DNA of 64,000 nucleotides from Roseovarius pelagicus. GTDB lineage: Bacteria > Pseudomonadota > Alphaproteobacteria > Rhodobacterales > Rhodobacteraceae. Under the pieces are notes generated by a model. That model worked only from the letters and a program-made list of their open reading frames with translations. It ran no database searches and was not told where the DNA came from. The translations under genes were made by a program, and so were the position numbers. The stretch covers positions 1,798,001 through 1,862,000 of the forward strand of contig NZ_CP106738.1 in the NCBI RefSeq assembly GCF_025639885.1, given 5' to 3'. Below are positions 24,756 through 34,599 of the stretch, piece by piece; position 1 is the stretch's first letter; every line of letters begins with the position of its first letter.

Positions 24756-25400
24756 ATGACCAAGCAACTCGACTATCACACCATCCGCGCCATTTTCGAA
24801 CGTTTCCAGACGGCAGAGCCCGAGCCGAAAGGCGAGTTGGAGCATGTGAACGTCTATACGCTGGTGGTAGCTGTGGCGCTGAGTGCGCAAGCGACAGATG
24901 CCGGGGTGAACAAGGCAACACGCGCCTTGTTCCAAGTGGCGGACACGCCGCAGAAGATGCTTGATCTGGGCCTCGATGGTCTGACCGAGCATATCAAGAC
25001 CATCGGATTGTTTCGCCAGAAGGCAAAGAATGTCATCAAGCTGAGCCAGATACTGGTAGACGAATGCGGCGGCGAAGTACCCAACAGCCGTGCCGCACTG
25101 CAATCCTTACCCGGCGTGGGTCGCAAGACTGCGAATGTCGTACTTAACATGTGGTGGGGCATGCCCGCTCAGGCAGTCGATACGCATATCTTCCGCGTCG
25201 GCAATCGCACCGGCATCTGCGTCGGCAAGGACGTAGTTGCAGTGGAACGCGCCGTCGAAGACCACATACCGGCGGATTTTCAACATCACGCGCATCACTG
25301 GCTGATCCTGCACGGGCGATACCATTGCAAGGCGCGCAAACCGATGTGCGGATCGTGCCTGATCCGCGATCTATGTGAATATGAGGACAAGAATCTATGA
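24756..25400 (+). CDS. nth: Endonuclease III
   Basis: A 214-aa base-excision repair glycosylase/AP lyase for oxidised pyrimidines. Helix-hairpin-helix LPGVGRKTANV with the catalytic Lys, the catalytic Asp in AVDTHIFRV, and the C-terminal [4Fe-4S] loop C-x6-C-x2-C-x5-C (CKARKPMCGSCLIRDLC) are all present. The ATG at 24756 matches the family start. It overlaps the following kinase gene by 4 bases (ATGA). Confidence 0.96.
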   Translation: MTKQLDYHTIRAIFERFQTAEPEPKGELEHVNVYTLVVAVALSAQATDAGVNKATRALFQVADTPQKMLDLGLDGLTEHIKTIGLFRQKAKNVIKLSQILVDECGGEVPNSRAALQSLPGVGRKTANVVLNMWWGMPAQAVDTHIFRVGNRTGICVGKDVVAVERAVEDHIPADFQHHAHHWLILHGRYHCKARKPMCGSCLIRDLCEYEDKNL

Positions 25401-26383
25401 GCAAATATCAGGCTGTCGGGATCGGCAACGCAGTGGTCGATGTGATCTGCCAGAGCGACGACGCGTTCCTATCGCGGATGGGCATCGACAAGGGGATCAT
25501 GCAACTGATCGAGCAGGATCGCGGCGAGGCGCTCTATGGTGCAATGGAAAATCGCCGCCAGATGGCGGGTGGATCGGTCGCCAATACCATCGCCGGACTG
25601 GGGGCGCTTGGGCTGGAAACCGGCTTTATCGGGCGGGTCTGCGACGATGAACTGGGTCGGTTCTATGCCAAAGGCATGGCCGATGTGGGCTGCGATTTCG
25701 TGAACACGCCCGTTGCGCGCGGCGAATTGCCAACCTCACGGTCGATGATCTTTGTCTCGCCTGACGGCGAACGATCAATGAACACCTATCTCGGCATCTC
25801 GACCGAGCTGAGCCCCGAGGATGTCCCCGGCGATGTGGCGGGCGGCGCCGGTTTGCTGTTTCTCGAGGGATATCTTTATGACAAACCGAAGGGCAAGGCC
25901 GCCTTTACCGAAGCGGCGCGAGCGTGTCGTGCGGGCGGTGGCATGGCCGGCATTTCGCTAAGCGATCCGTTTTGCGTCGACCGACATCGAAGTGATTTCC
26001 GCACTCTGGTGCGCGAACTGGACTATGTGATCGGCAATGAACATGAATGGCGATCCCTCTATGAAACTGACGATCTGGGTGCCGCATTGGAACAGGCCGC
26101 CACAGAAAGCGGACTCATCGTGTGTACACGATCTGGCGACGACGTCGTGATCGTTCGCGGGGCCGAAATGGTGCGCGTCGATGTGGATGCGGTCCAACCA
26201 GTGGATACAACCGGTGCCGGCGATCAATTCGCCGCCGGGTTTCTCTACGGTCTGGCCACGGGGCAGAGCCTGAAAGTGTCGGGACGCATGGGGTGCATCG
26301 CGGCGGCTGAGGTGATCGGCCATTATGGTGCCCGCCCCGAGACCGACGTGAAGGCGATGTTTGCCGCCGAGGGGCTGCTCTGA
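25397..26383 (+). CDS. PfkB-family carbohydrate/adenosine kinase
   Basis: A 328-aa ribokinase-fold kinase. N-terminal substrate motif 'GGSVANTIAGLGALG' (about residues 56-70) and the C-terminal PfkB signature DTTGAGDQFAAGFLYGLA with the catalytic Asp near residue 276. In alphaproteobacteria this type is usually annotated as adenosine kinase; the specificity cannot be read from sequence. It overlaps nth (ATGA). Confidence 0.9.
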   Translation: MSKYQAVGIGNAVVDVICQSDDAFLSRMGIDKGIMQLIEQDRGEALYGAMENRRQMAGGSVANTIAGLGALGLETGFIGRVCDDELGRFYAKGMADVGCDFVNTPVARGELPTSRSMIFVSPDGERSMNTYLGISTELSPEDVPGDVAGGAGLLFLEGYLYDKPKGKAAFTEAARACRAGGGMAGISLSDPFCVDRHRSDFRTLVRELDYVIGNEHEWRSLYETDDLGAALEQAATESGLIVCTRSGDDVVIVRGAEMVRVDVDAVQPVDTTGAGDQFAAGFLYGLATGQSLKVSGRMGCIAAAEVIGHYGARPETDVKAMFAAEGLL

Positions 26384-26791
26384 AGCCCGCTTGCTGACAA
26401 TCATATGCTGTGCGCTTTGGCGCGCAGCCGGGTCGCCCTCTCTTCGGAAGGATGCTCTAAATTAACGTTACCGGCTCGGACGACGCCAAGGTTGAATTGG
26501 GTATTTGTCCCAAGAAAAAGCCAAAGGATAGGACTTGTAGTGCACGTCCCGCCCGCGTTTGACGTAAGGCAGGACGTGACCGAGAAGCGTGCGGTCTTCG
26601 CACGGCTTTTCCTTGGGCGGTCATCGGCTCCCCAGCCTGTACCGCCTGATCAGGCTATCACCATTAAGATTAACGTTCGGTTACTGCGGCCTGTTGCCCG
26701 TTTTTCTTAGTCAAAGATCGGTCACTGGGGCGCCACACGCATTTTTTTCTTGGTTAAAATACCCAAATCCCGTCGGTCGCCGCGCAGAGCC
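26384..26791. other. Gene-free interval
   Basis: About 408 bases between the convergent kinase and sulfotransferase genes. It is somewhat richer in A and T, with several TTAA-containing words (for example near 26459 and 26665) and a weak hairpin near 26406-26428. No supported gene or RNA is seen; open frames here look random. Confidence 0.4.
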
Positions 26792-27610
26792 TCACTCGCC
26801 GAGTTTCGCGTGCACCTCGTCCAGATCAATCTCGCCCACGGGCATTTTGTTGGACGGATCGGCAGCATCGTATTTGAACAGTTCAAAATCACGCTTGTAG
26901 ATTTCATAGACCAGATGCATCGCCAGATCGTCGAAGTAATCCTCGACCGGGTGGGCGCGTTTGGGTCCGTGCCCTTCGCTTTCGTTGAAGCGCGGGATGC
27001 TGGACAGATCAACGGCTTGTGGCGTCTTGATCGCGCTCAGCACATCCTGCATTCCGTCGTTGAACGCCTCGGTCCAGAAAATCCGGTCATAGGTGCCGCC
27101 GTTCACGATAAAGGTGCTGACGTGGCCTGCCTGCGCAGACCAGTGGATATCGGGCTCCATGGGGCGCCGCCAGCGAATGGTGTCGCGGGCAAAGAGTAGA
27201 AAGCGGCGGAAGCTGGCAATCTGGTCAAATTCTTCCTTGCCGTCCTCGCCGCCGACCTCAATGCCGTATTTCTGCACCAGAAGCGGGACCAGCTTGCCGC
27301 GGTACCGCTTGCCGTTGCGCTGAATGCCGCAAATCTTGTCAAAGAACGAACTGAGGATGCGGGTATAGGGATTGCGCACACACGTGAACGCATAGGATTG
27401 ATGCGCCGTCACGTTGGCTGTGATCAGCGGCTGGCTTTCGTCCAGCGCCCATTTATGCAGGCCTGACTTGGCGTCATGGATGTCGCCATCGAAAAATTCA
27501 CCGTGATCGGAATAATAGAGTATCTGACCGATGGTCGAACATGCGCATTTGGGGACCACCCGATACACAACGCTTTCGCTTTCGGTCATCCATGTACCCG
27601 GAAAACCCAT
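26792..27610 (-). CDS. Sulfotransferase family 2-like protein
   Basis: A 272-aa protein with the PAPS-binding motifs of Golgi-type carbohydrate sulfotransferases: the 5'-phosphosulfate loop as VVPKCACSTI (about residues 20-29) and the 3'-phosphate motif as CVRNPYTRILSSF (about 83-95). It would sulfate a sugar or surface polymer. The ATG at 27610 has GGAGAGG at correct distance and is preferred over TTG at 27631. It is divergent from a glycosyltransferase gene, a pairing I associate with Rhodobacteraceae, so the two may act on the same glycan. Acceptor unknown. Confidence 0.82.
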   Translation of the reverse strand: MGFPGTWMTESESVVYRVVPKCACSTIGQILYYSDHGEFFDGDIHDAKSGLHKWALDESQPLITANVTAHQSYAFTCVRNPYTRILSSFFDKICGIQRNGKRYRGKLVPLLVQKYGIEVGGEDGKEEFDQIASFRRFLLFARDTIRWRRPMEPDIHWSAQAGHVSTFIVNGGTYDRIFWTEAFNDGMQDVLSAIKTPQAVDLSSIPRFNESEGHGPKRAHPVEDYFDDLAMHLVYEIYKRDFELFKYDAADPSNKMPVGEIDLDEVHAKLGE

Positions 27611-27868
27611 GCCTGCCTCTCCAAACCTCAACTGCCCTGTTTAGAGCCTCTTGCGCCTACCGTAACTCTGGAAACGCGGAAAAGGATCTAACCCCTTCTG
27701 GGTTGTGGGCGCTTTGCATCAAATCTGCAACACAGATCAAAAGCAAAACGCTTTAGGGTCTATTGGTCATATTCGCGCTAAAAAACCAGATAATGCCTGT
27801 TTATTCAACGCTTCATCACGACTATCACTGTAAACAATCACTCTCACAAGGGCTAGTCTGTTTCCCGC

Positions 27869-29446
27869 ATGGCAAAAATCGCCTACATCCTTTTATGCCA
27901 CAAAGGCCCCGAGGCAATCATCGGGCAGGCAGAGATGCTGACTGCTGCTGGCGATTACATCGCGATCCATTTCGATGGCCGTGCAAAGCCCGAGGATTTT
28001 CAGCAAATCAAGGCGGCGCTGGCGGACAATCCCAACGTTACCTTTGCCCGCAAACGCATAAAATGCGGCTGGGGCGAATGGAGTCTGGTGCAGGCGACAC
28101 TTCTGGCGGTCGAGGCCGCGGTGCAGGCGTTTCCGCGAGCCACGCATTTCTACATGCTATCGGGTGATTGTGCGGCGATCAAATCGGCCCGCTATGCGCA
28201 TGACTTTCTCGATGCCGAGGACGTGGATTACATCGAGAGTTTCGATTATTTCGACAGTGATTGGATCAAGACCGGGATGAAGGAAGAGCGGCTGATTTAT
28301 CGCCACTTCTTTAACGAGCGTAAACACAAGTGGTTGTTCGATACATCCTTTCACCTACAGCAGCGGTTTGGCCTGAAACGCGATATTCCGCATGACATTC
28401 AGGTTCAGATTGGCAGCCAGTGGTGGTGCCTGCGCCGCCGCACCGTGGAATGGATTCTGGACTTCACCCGCAAGCGGCGTGACGTGATGCGGTTCTTTCG
28501 GACCACCTGGATTCCGGACGAGACGTTCTTTCAAACCGTAGTGCGGCATCTGGTGCCGGACAGCGAGATCCGTACGCGCACGCTGACCTTTTTGATGTTC
28601 ACTGAATACGGGATGCCCCAGACCTTCTATAACGATCACTATGATCTGCTCTTGGGACAGGATTTTCTCTTTGCGCGCAAGATCAGTCCCGAGGCGATTG
28701 AGCTGAAACAGCGGCTGGGCGCGCTGTACTCGAACGACAAGGCAGAGTTCAAGATATCGAACGAGGGCACCAGCCTGTTCAAGTTCTTGACAGGCCGCGG
28801 CCGGATCGGCCGCCGCTTTGCCAGTCGGTTCTGGGAAACGGAAAGCACACTGGGACGTCAGCGCGAGCTGATGATCGTGATCTGCAAGAAATGGCATGTG
28901 GCTAAGCGGCTGCTGGAGCAGATCCGGCAGGTTACCAACGTTCCTGCGATCGAATATCTCTTTAACGAAGAGCATACCGATCTGCCCGATCTGGGAGGCA
29001 TTCAGACCAGTCTGGGCAAACGGACACGTCACCGCCGGGCGCTGATGCGTATGCTGTTCGACTATTACGAGACCGATCAGATGATTGTCTGCATGGACCC
29101 CAGCGCGCTGGACCTGTTGCAGGATTTCGCCAGCGACCGGTCCACGACCCGCATGTTGGAAGTGCAATGTGTGTTCTCGGACGAGTATCTGATCGGGCAC
29201 GCCATGCGCGTCGGCCTCGCGGGGGAACAGACCAGCGCCGAAACGCTGGAGCGGTTGCTGCCCACTATCCGAGGTGACATGACGTTCGAGAGCGATAAAA
29301 TTCGCGATGCCGAGTTCGAGCATCACTACATCATCAATGAAGCGCGCGACGCAGAGGAAAACGCCGCGCCATTGTCAAACTTTCTGGACATCTCGCATGA
29401 CAAGGCGCGTCAGATTGCGCAGTCCGACCACCTGTTTGCCGATTAG
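27869..29446 (+). CDS. Core-2/I-branching-type glycosyltransferase with DUF5928-like domain
   Basis: A 525-aa protein. Residues 1 to about 270 match the GT14 beta-1,6-N-acetylglucosaminyltransferase fold: start AYILLCHKGPEAIIGQAEML, FYMLSGDCAAIKS (about residues 92-104), GSQWWCLRRRTVEWIL and TTWIPDETFFQTV. Residues about 330-525 are a separate soluble domain (REL MIVICKKWHVAKRLLEQIR, LLPTIRGDMTFESDK) that resembles DUF5928. No signal or membrane segment, so it acts in the cytoplasm. Divergent from the sulfotransferase gene. Donor and acceptor not known. Confidence 0.83.
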   Translation: MAKIAYILLCHKGPEAIIGQAEMLTAAGDYIAIHFDGRAKPEDFQQIKAALADNPNVTFARKRIKCGWGEWSLVQATLLAVEAAVQAFPRATHFYMLSGDCAAIKSARYAHDFLDAEDVDYIESFDYFDSDWIKTGMKEERLIYRHFFNERKHKWLFDTSFHLQQRFGLKRDIPHDIQVQIGSQWWCLRRRTVEWILDFTRKRRDVMRFFRTTWIPDETFFQTVVRHLVPDSEIRTRTLTFLMFTEYGMPQTFYNDHYDLLLGQDFLFARKISPEAIELKQRLGALYSNDKAEFKISNEGTSLFKFLTGRGRIGRRFASRFWETESTLGRQRELMIVICKKWHVAKRLLEQIRQVTNVPAIEYLFNEEHTDLPDLGGIQTSLGKRTRHRRALMRMLFDYYETDQMIVCMDPSALDLLQDFASDRSTTRMLEVQCVFSDEYLIGHAMRVGLAGEQTSAETLERLLPTIRGDMTFESDKIRDAEFEHHYIINEARDAEENAAPLSNFLDISHDKARQIAQSDHLFAD

Positions 29447-29571
29447 CGCCTTTTGATATGAGGCTTATGGCACGATAGTTTGGCCGCGCGCATGAAACGC
29501 TTGTGTATTGCGCGGCGTTTCGCGATGTCTGCGACATCGCTTTTGCAACAGAATACGCATTGAGGACGAAC

Positions 29572-29955
29572 ATGCCCTACGCCTATGACGACCAGAACAT
29601 TTTTGCCAAAATCCTGCGCGGCGAAATTCCCAATACAACTGTGCTGGAAACCGAACATACGCTGGCCTTTGAGGATATCGCACCCGAAGCGCCGGTGCAT
29701 ACGTTGGTAATCCCGAAGGGGCCATATGTCACCTATGACCATTTCGCGTCAGAGGCATCGGACGCCGAGATCGTCGATTTCACCCGCGCGATCGCCGAGG
29801 TGTGCCGGATCAAGGGCGTGGTTCCCGGCGACGATCAGGGTGGCTACAGGATGATTGCCAATTCCGGTGAGAACGGCGTGCAGGACGTACCGCATCTGCA
29901 TGTGCATATTCTGGGCGGGCGTAACATGGGTCCGATGATTCCGCTTAAAACCTAA
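29572..29955 (+). CDS. HIT-domain (histidine triad) nucleotide-binding protein
   Basis: A 127-aa HIT protein. NIFAKILRGEIPNT, HTLVIPK and the catalytic triad HLHVHILGG (His-x-His-x-His) are present. HINT-like members hydrolyse purine nucleoside phosphoramidates. The ATG at 29572 has GAGGACG upstream and matches the family start, so the longer frame from 29503 is rejected. Stands alone between the glycosyltransferase and the ABC ATPase gene. Confidence 0.93.
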   Translation: MPYAYDDQNIFAKILRGEIPNTTVLETEHTLAFEDIAPEAPVHTLVIPKGPYVTYDHFASEASDAEIVDFTRAIAEVCRIKGVVPGDDQGGYRMIANSGENGVQDVPHLHVHILGGRNMGPMIPLKT

Positions 29956-30011
29956 GGCGTGCGCGCAGCACGTGACCTGTCTGTGGCGCGTCAGCCCTCA
30001 GGGCGGCACTG

Positions 30012-30941
30012 TCAGCGGCTGCGCGTCAGTTCCAGAAATACATCCTGTAGGTCGGCCTGTTCGGTGCGCACGTCGCGGATGCGGATACCTGCATCACGCA
30101 CACTGGCCAGCACCGCCTCGGCGTTGGTCTGGCCCGCGTGATAGGTCAGAGCAATCGCACCGTCAGGGCGCTCAGTCACCTCGATCCCGTCACCGGTGGG
30201 CAGTGTATCGGTTGGGCCTTCGGGCACGATGATCATCATGCGCGCATCAAGCCGCGCCAGCAGATTTGCGGTGCTGTCGCGCGCGACGACCTGACCATGA
30301 TTGATAATCGCGATCTGGTCGCACATCTCCTCGGCCTCTTCGAGGTAATGCGTGGTCAGGATGATGGTCATGCCTTCGGCGTTCAGCCGACGTATGTTTT
30401 CCCACAGCATCTGGCGCAGTTCGATATCGACCCCCGCCGTCGGCTCGTCCAGCACCAGCACATGCGGGGCATGGACCAGCGCCTTGCCCAGCAAGAGCCG
30501 CCGCCGCATACCGCCTGACAGCGTACGCGCATACGCCTGCGCCTTGTCCTCCAGCCCGATCAGACGCAGAATTTCGTCGCTGCGACGCTGCGATTTCGGC
30601 ACACCGTACAGACCCGCCTGCACCTCCAGCGCGCCGCGGGGGGTAAAGAACGGATCCAGATTCAACTCTTGCGGCATGACGCCAATGGCAGCGCGGCTCT
30701 GGCGCGGATTGACGTCCTGATCAAAGCCCCAGATGTTCACCCTGCCCGCCGTTTTGATCACCAGCCCGGCAAGGATATTGATCAGCGTCGATTTGCCCGC
30801 GCCATTCGGTCCGAGCAGACCGAAAACCGACCCGGCAGGAATATCCAGATCGACGCCGCCCAGCGCCTCCTTGCCCGGCGCGCCACGACGCCCGGCATAG
30901 GTCTTGCGCAGGCCCCGGATTTCAATCGCGTTCGCGGTCAT
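30012..30941 (-). CDS. ABC transporter ATP-binding protein (CcmA/NodI-type exporter class)
   Basis: A 309-aa ABC ATPase with Walker A GPNGAGKST, signature LSGGMRRRLLLGKAL, Walker B VLVLDEPTAGVD and the switch THYLEEAEEMCDQ; the about 90-residue C-terminal extension (ARMMIIVPEGP...) is usual for DrrA/NodI-like exporters. It needs an ABC-2 permease, but none is adjacent, so the partner is elsewhere or lost. Start at 30941 has AGGAG upstream; ATG at 30974 is an alternative. It is divergent from the zinc-finger gene. Confidence 0.88.
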   Translation of the reverse strand: MTANAIEIRGLRKTYAGRRGAPGKEALGGVDLDIPAGSVFGLLGPNGAGKSTLINILAGLVIKTAGRVNIWGFDQDVNPRQSRAAIGVMPQELNLDPFFTPRGALEVQAGLYGVPKSQRRSDEILRLIGLEDKAQAYARTLSGGMRRRLLLGKALVHAPHVLVLDEPTAGVDIELRQMLWENIRRLNAEGMTIILTTHYLEEAEEMCDQIAIINHGQVVARDSTANLLARLDARMMIIVPEGPTDTLPTGDGIEVTERPDGAIALTYHAGQTNAEAVLASVRDAGIRIRDVRTEQADLQDVFLELTRSR

Positions 30942-31015
30942 GGTGCTCTTGCTCCTGCGGTTCGGATCGCTCATAACTGGACCTAGGATATGTGACGGCA
31001 AAAGGAAACGCCCGG

Positions 31016-31195
31016 ATGGTAACGCAAGCCCCCGAAACGCGGATTGTGGACAAATACCGTGTCGCCTGTGACGGCAGTGAAGGTGCGTTGGGTCATCCGC
31101 GCGTCTGGCTTCAGATCCCGACCGAACTCGGCTGGGTCGAATGCCCCTATTGCGACTGCAAGATCATCCACGAAGATTTCAAGGACAAGGTCTAG
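31016..31195 (+). CDS. Zinc-finger (CHCC) domain protein
   Basis: A 59-aa protein with VACDG, HPRVWLQIP and ECPYCDCK, giving the C-H-C-C ligand set of the zf-CHCC family, to which the mitochondrial complex I subunit NDUFS6 also belongs. AGGAAA lies nine bases before the ATG. A role in respiratory complex assembly is possible from the family only. Short stand-alone gene. Confidence 0.88.
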   Translation: MVTQAPETRIVDKYRVACDGSEGALGHPRVWLQIPTELGWVECPYCDCKIIHEDFKDKV

Positions 31196-31242
31196 GTCCT
31201 GCCGGAACCCAGCACGCCGTCTGATTACGAAAGCCCCCCTAC

Positions 31243-31689
31243 ATGAGCAGCAACACCCGCGTCGTCCTGTCCAGTGATCACGCAGGCATCGTCCTGCGTC
31301 AGGCGGTGGCCGATCATGTTGCCGCGCAGGGCTGGGAGGTCGTCGATATCGGGCCGACCTCATTTGAAAGTACGCATTACCCTCTACACGGGGCGGCCGC
31401 GGCACGGCGTGTGGCCTCGGGCGAATGTCGGTTAGGCATTGTTGTATGCGGCACCGGGCAGGGCATTATGATGGCGGCCAACAAGGTGGCGGGCGTACGC
31501 TGCGGCGTGTGTTCAGATACGTTTTCGGCCCGGATGATCCGCGAACATAATGATGCCAACATGCTGTCACTGGGCGCGCGCGTTGTGGGCGAAGGGCTAG
31601 CACTAGAGATTGTGGACGCCTTTCTGACCGCCCAGTTCGAAGGCGGACGTCATGCGACACGTGTCGACATGATAGAAGCGCCCGAATAG
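31243..31689 (+). CDS. rpiB: RpiB/LacAB-family sugar-phosphate isomerase
   Basis: A 148-aa isomerase. LSSDHAG (residues 9-15), VVCGTGQGIMMAANKV with the catalytic Cys, and SARMIREHNDANMLSLGARV are the standard RpiB marks. It interconverts ribose-5-phosphate and ribulose-5-phosphate (or a related pentose or hexose phosphate). Located 47 bases after the zinc-finger gene and about 100 before polA. Confidence 0.92.
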   Translation: MSSNTRVVLSSDHAGIVLRQAVADHVAAQGWEVVDIGPTSFESTHYPLHGAAAARRVASGECRLGIVVCGTGQGIMMAANKVAGVRCGVCSDTFSARMIREHNDANMLSLGARVVGEGLALEIVDAFLTAQFEGGRHATRVDMIEAPE

Positions 31690-31789
31690 CCAAGCGCCGA
31701 ACAACGGATGACCGTATGCCTGAAAATGACGGTGGTCCCCTGACGCGCGCCGTGGCAATACGGTCAGGCACACACCGTGGGAGGGATGC

Positions 31790-34585
31790 ATGTCATTCGG
31801 AAAAGGCCATCACCTGCACCTGATCGACGGCTCTGCCTTCATCTTTCGCGCGTATCATGCGTTGCCGCCGCTGACGCGCAAATCGGACGGGCTGCCCATC
31901 GGCGCGGTCGCCGGGTTCTGCAACATGCTGCAACGCTACATTGATGATAATGCGGGGCCGGATGCGCCAACACATGTGGCAGTGATCTTTGATAAGGGCA
32001 GTCACACGTTCCGCAATGACCTTTATCCCGAGTACAAGGCCAACCGCGAGGCAATGCCAGAGGATCTGCGCCCGCAGATGCCGCTGACGCGGCGCGCGAC
32101 AGAAGCGTTCAACATCGCCTGCAAGGAAATCGAAGGTTATGAGGCAGACGACATCATCGCAACGCTCAGCTGTCAGGCGCGTGACGCCGGCGGGCGGGTG
32201 ACGATCATCAGCTCGGACAAGGATCTGATGCAGTTGGTTGGCGGCGGCGTCGAGATGCTGGATGCGATGAAGAACAAGCGCATTGATGTGGAGGGCGTCG
32301 AAGAAAAGTTTGGCGTTGGCCCCGACCGGGTGGTGGACGTGCAGGCGCTGGCCGGCGATTCGGTCGATAACGTTCCCGGTGCGCCGGGGATCGGGATCAA
32401 GACCGCCGCATTGCTGATCAACGAATACGGCGATCTGGACACGTTGCTGGAACGCGCAGGCGAGATCAAACAGCCAAAGCGCCGCGAGACGCTGATCGAG
32501 AAGGCCGACCAGATCCGGCTGTCGCGCCAATTGGTGCAGTTGGATTGTGCCACGCCGCTGGATTTCGGGCTCGACGATCTGGAAGTGCGCGACGCGGAGC
32601 CGGATGTATTGCTGGCATTTCTGGCCGAGATGGAATTTCGGACGCTGACCAAGCGTGTCGCCGAAGCGATGGACGCAGAACCGCCGGTTATTGCCGACAA
32701 CCCACAGCAAGGGGCGAAAGAGGCCGCACCCGAATGGCCCGCGATTGCGCCTGAGAGCTATGAAAAGGTTACCGATATGGCCGCGTTACAGGTCTGGATC
32801 GACCGGATTATGGCGCGTGGATATGTGGCGGTGGATACCGAGACGACGTCACTCAATGAAATGCAGGCCGATCTGGTCGGAATCAGTCTGGCCGTGGTGC
32901 CGGGACAGGCCTGTTACATCCCGTTGTCTCACAAGGAGGGCGGGGCGGATGATCTCTTTGGCTCGGACAAGCTGGCTGAGGACCAGCTAGGTCTGGAGGC
33001 CGTGCTGGCGGCACTGAAGCCGCTGCTGGAGGATGCCAGCATCCTCAAGATCGGCCAGAACATGAAATACGACGCCAAGATTTTTGCCGGTCACGGGATC
33101 ACTGTTGCCCCCGTCGACGACACGATGTTGATGTCTTATGCGCTGAATGCCGGGTTGCACAATCATGGCATGGACACCCTTGCAGATCGCTATCTGGGAC
33201 ATACGCCCATCCCGATCAAATCACTGCTGGGCACCGGTAAATCCGCGATCACCTTTGACCGTGTACCAGTGGACGAGGCGGTGGGTTACGCTGCCGAGGA
33301 TGCCGACATCACCTTGCGCCTGTGGCACACGTTCAAACCGATGCTGCACCGCGAAGCGGTCACAACTGTCTATGAAACGCTAGAGCGCCCGCTGGTGCCG
33401 GTGCTGGCCCAGATGGAGCGCAACGGAATACTGGTGGATCGCGACGTTCTCAGCCGGATGTCCAATGCCTTTGCCCAGAAAATGGCAGGGCTGGAGGCCG
33501 AGATACACGAGCTGGCCGGTCGCAGTTTCAACGTCGGATCACCCAAGCAACTGGGGGAAATCCTGTTCGACGAAATGGCGCTGGAAGGCGGCAAAAAGGG
33601 CAAAACCGGCGCCTATGCCACTGGTGCGGACGTGCTGGAGGATCTCGCGACCGAGCATGAGTTGCCCGCACGGGTGCTGGACTGGCGACAGTTGAGCAAG
33701 CTGAAATCGACCTACACAGACGCGTTGCAGGATCATATCGACCCGGACACTGGGCGCGTGCACACGTCCTATGTCCAGACCGGGGCCAGCACCGGACGGC
33801 TGGCATCGACCGATCCCAACTTGCAAAACATTCCGGTGCGCACCGAGGAAGGACGCCGTATTCGCGAGGCGTTCATCGCCCCCGAAGGGCGCACACTGGT
33901 CAGTCTCGACTACAGCCAGATCGAGCTGCGCATTCTGGCGCATGTGGCCGATATTGCCGCGCTCAAGGATGCTTTCCGCGACGGTCAGGACATTCACGCC
34001 ATGACCGCATCAGAGATGTTCGACGTGCCGATGGACGAAATGACACCAGAGGTGCGGCGTCGCGCCAAGGCGATCAACTTTGGCGTCATCTACGGGATTT
34101 CCGGCTTTGGCCTTGCGCGAAATCTGCGGATTCCACGGGCCGAGGCGCAGGGGTTCATCGACCGGTATTTCGAGCGGTTCCCCGGTATCCGGACCTATAT
34201 GGACGCGACGGTGGAATACGCCAAGGAACACGGCCATGTGCAGACCCTCTTTGGCCGCAAGATCCACACGCCCGAGATTGCCGCCAAAGGGCCGCGCGCC
34301 GGGTTCGCCAAACGCGCCGCGATCAACGCGCCGATCCAAGGCACCGCTGCCGATGTTATACGCCGTGCAATGATCCGCATGCCTGCCGCGATTGCGGGAT
34401 TGCCCTGCCGTATGCTGCTACAAGTGCATGACGAATTGCTGTTCGAGGTCGACAAGGGCGCCGTGGACGACGTGATTGCCGCCGCGCGCGAAGTCATGGA
34501 GGGAGCATCTGACCCTGCTGTGCGTCTGGATGTGCCGCTGATCGTTGATGCCGGACAAGGAGCCAACTGGGCCGAGGCACACTAG
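31790..34585 (+). CDS. polA: DNA polymerase I
   Basis: A 931-aa enzyme of repair and Okazaki fragment processing. The 5'-3' exonuclease/FEN domain fills residues 1 to about 290 (HLIDGSAFIFRAYHALPP, YEADDIIATL, GDSVDNVPG). The 3'-5' proofreading domain follows with its metal-binding Asp/Glu in VAVDTETTSL and later NMKYDAKIF, so proofreading looks intact. The polymerase domain has SLDYSQIELR, RRRAKAINFGVIYGIS (O helix) and QVHDELLFEV. Length equals the family norm. GGGAGGG supports the start. Confidence 0.97.
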   Translation: MSFGKGHHLHLIDGSAFIFRAYHALPPLTRKSDGLPIGAVAGFCNMLQRYIDDNAGPDAPTHVAVIFDKGSHTFRNDLYPEYKANREAMPEDLRPQMPLTRRATEAFNIACKEIEGYEADDIIATLSCQARDAGGRVTIISSDKDLMQLVGGGVEMLDAMKNKRIDVEGVEEKFGVGPDRVVDVQALAGDSVDNVPGAPGIGIKTAALLINEYGDLDTLLERAGEIKQPKRRETLIEKADQIRLSRQLVQLDCATPLDFGLDDLEVRDAEPDVLLAFLAEMEFRTLTKRVAEAMDAEPPVIADNPQQGAKEAAPEWPAIAPESYEKVTDMAALQVWIDRIMARGYVAVDTETTSLNEMQADLVGISLAVVPGQACYIPLSHKEGGADDLFGSDKLAEDQLGLEAVLAALKPLLEDASILKIGQNMKYDAKIFAGHGITVAPVDDTMLMSYALNAGLHNHGMDTLADRYLGHTPIPIKSLLGTGKSAITFDRVPVDEAVGYAAEDADITLRLWHTFKPMLHREAVTTVYETLERPLVPVLAQMERNGILVDRDVLSRMSNAFAQKMAGLEAEIHELAGRSFNVGSPKQLGEILFDEMALEGGKKGKTGAYATGADVLEDLATEHELPARVLDWRQLSKLKSTYTDALQDHIDPDTGRVHTSYVQTGASTGRLASTDPNLQNIPVRTEEGRRIREAFIAPEGRTLVSLDYSQIELRILAHVADIAALKDAFRDGQDIHAMTASEMFDVPMDEMTPEVRRRAKAINFGVIYGISGFGLARNLRIPRAEAQGFIDRYFERFPGIRTYMDATVEYAKEHGHVQTLFGRKIHTPEIAAKGPRAGFAKRAAINAPIQGTAADVIRRAMIRMPAAIAGLPCRMLLQVHDELLFEVDKGAVDDVIAAAREVMEGASDPAVRLDVPLIVDAGQGANWAEAH

Positions 34586-34599
34586 CCTCGACCGCGCGT

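Noticed and set aside
26405-26710. 101-aa open frame in the gap after the PfkB kinase gene
   Set aside because: No recognisable domain, biased composition and a poor start; looks like chance frame in non-coding DNA.
28355-29326. 323-codon minus-strand frame inside the glycosyltransferase gene
   Set aside because: Antisense shadow; the plus-strand protein has clear GT14 motifs throughout.
30012-30974. Complete ABC exporter operon
   Set aside because: Only the ATPase gene is present; neighbours on both sides are unrelated, so no permease can be claimed.
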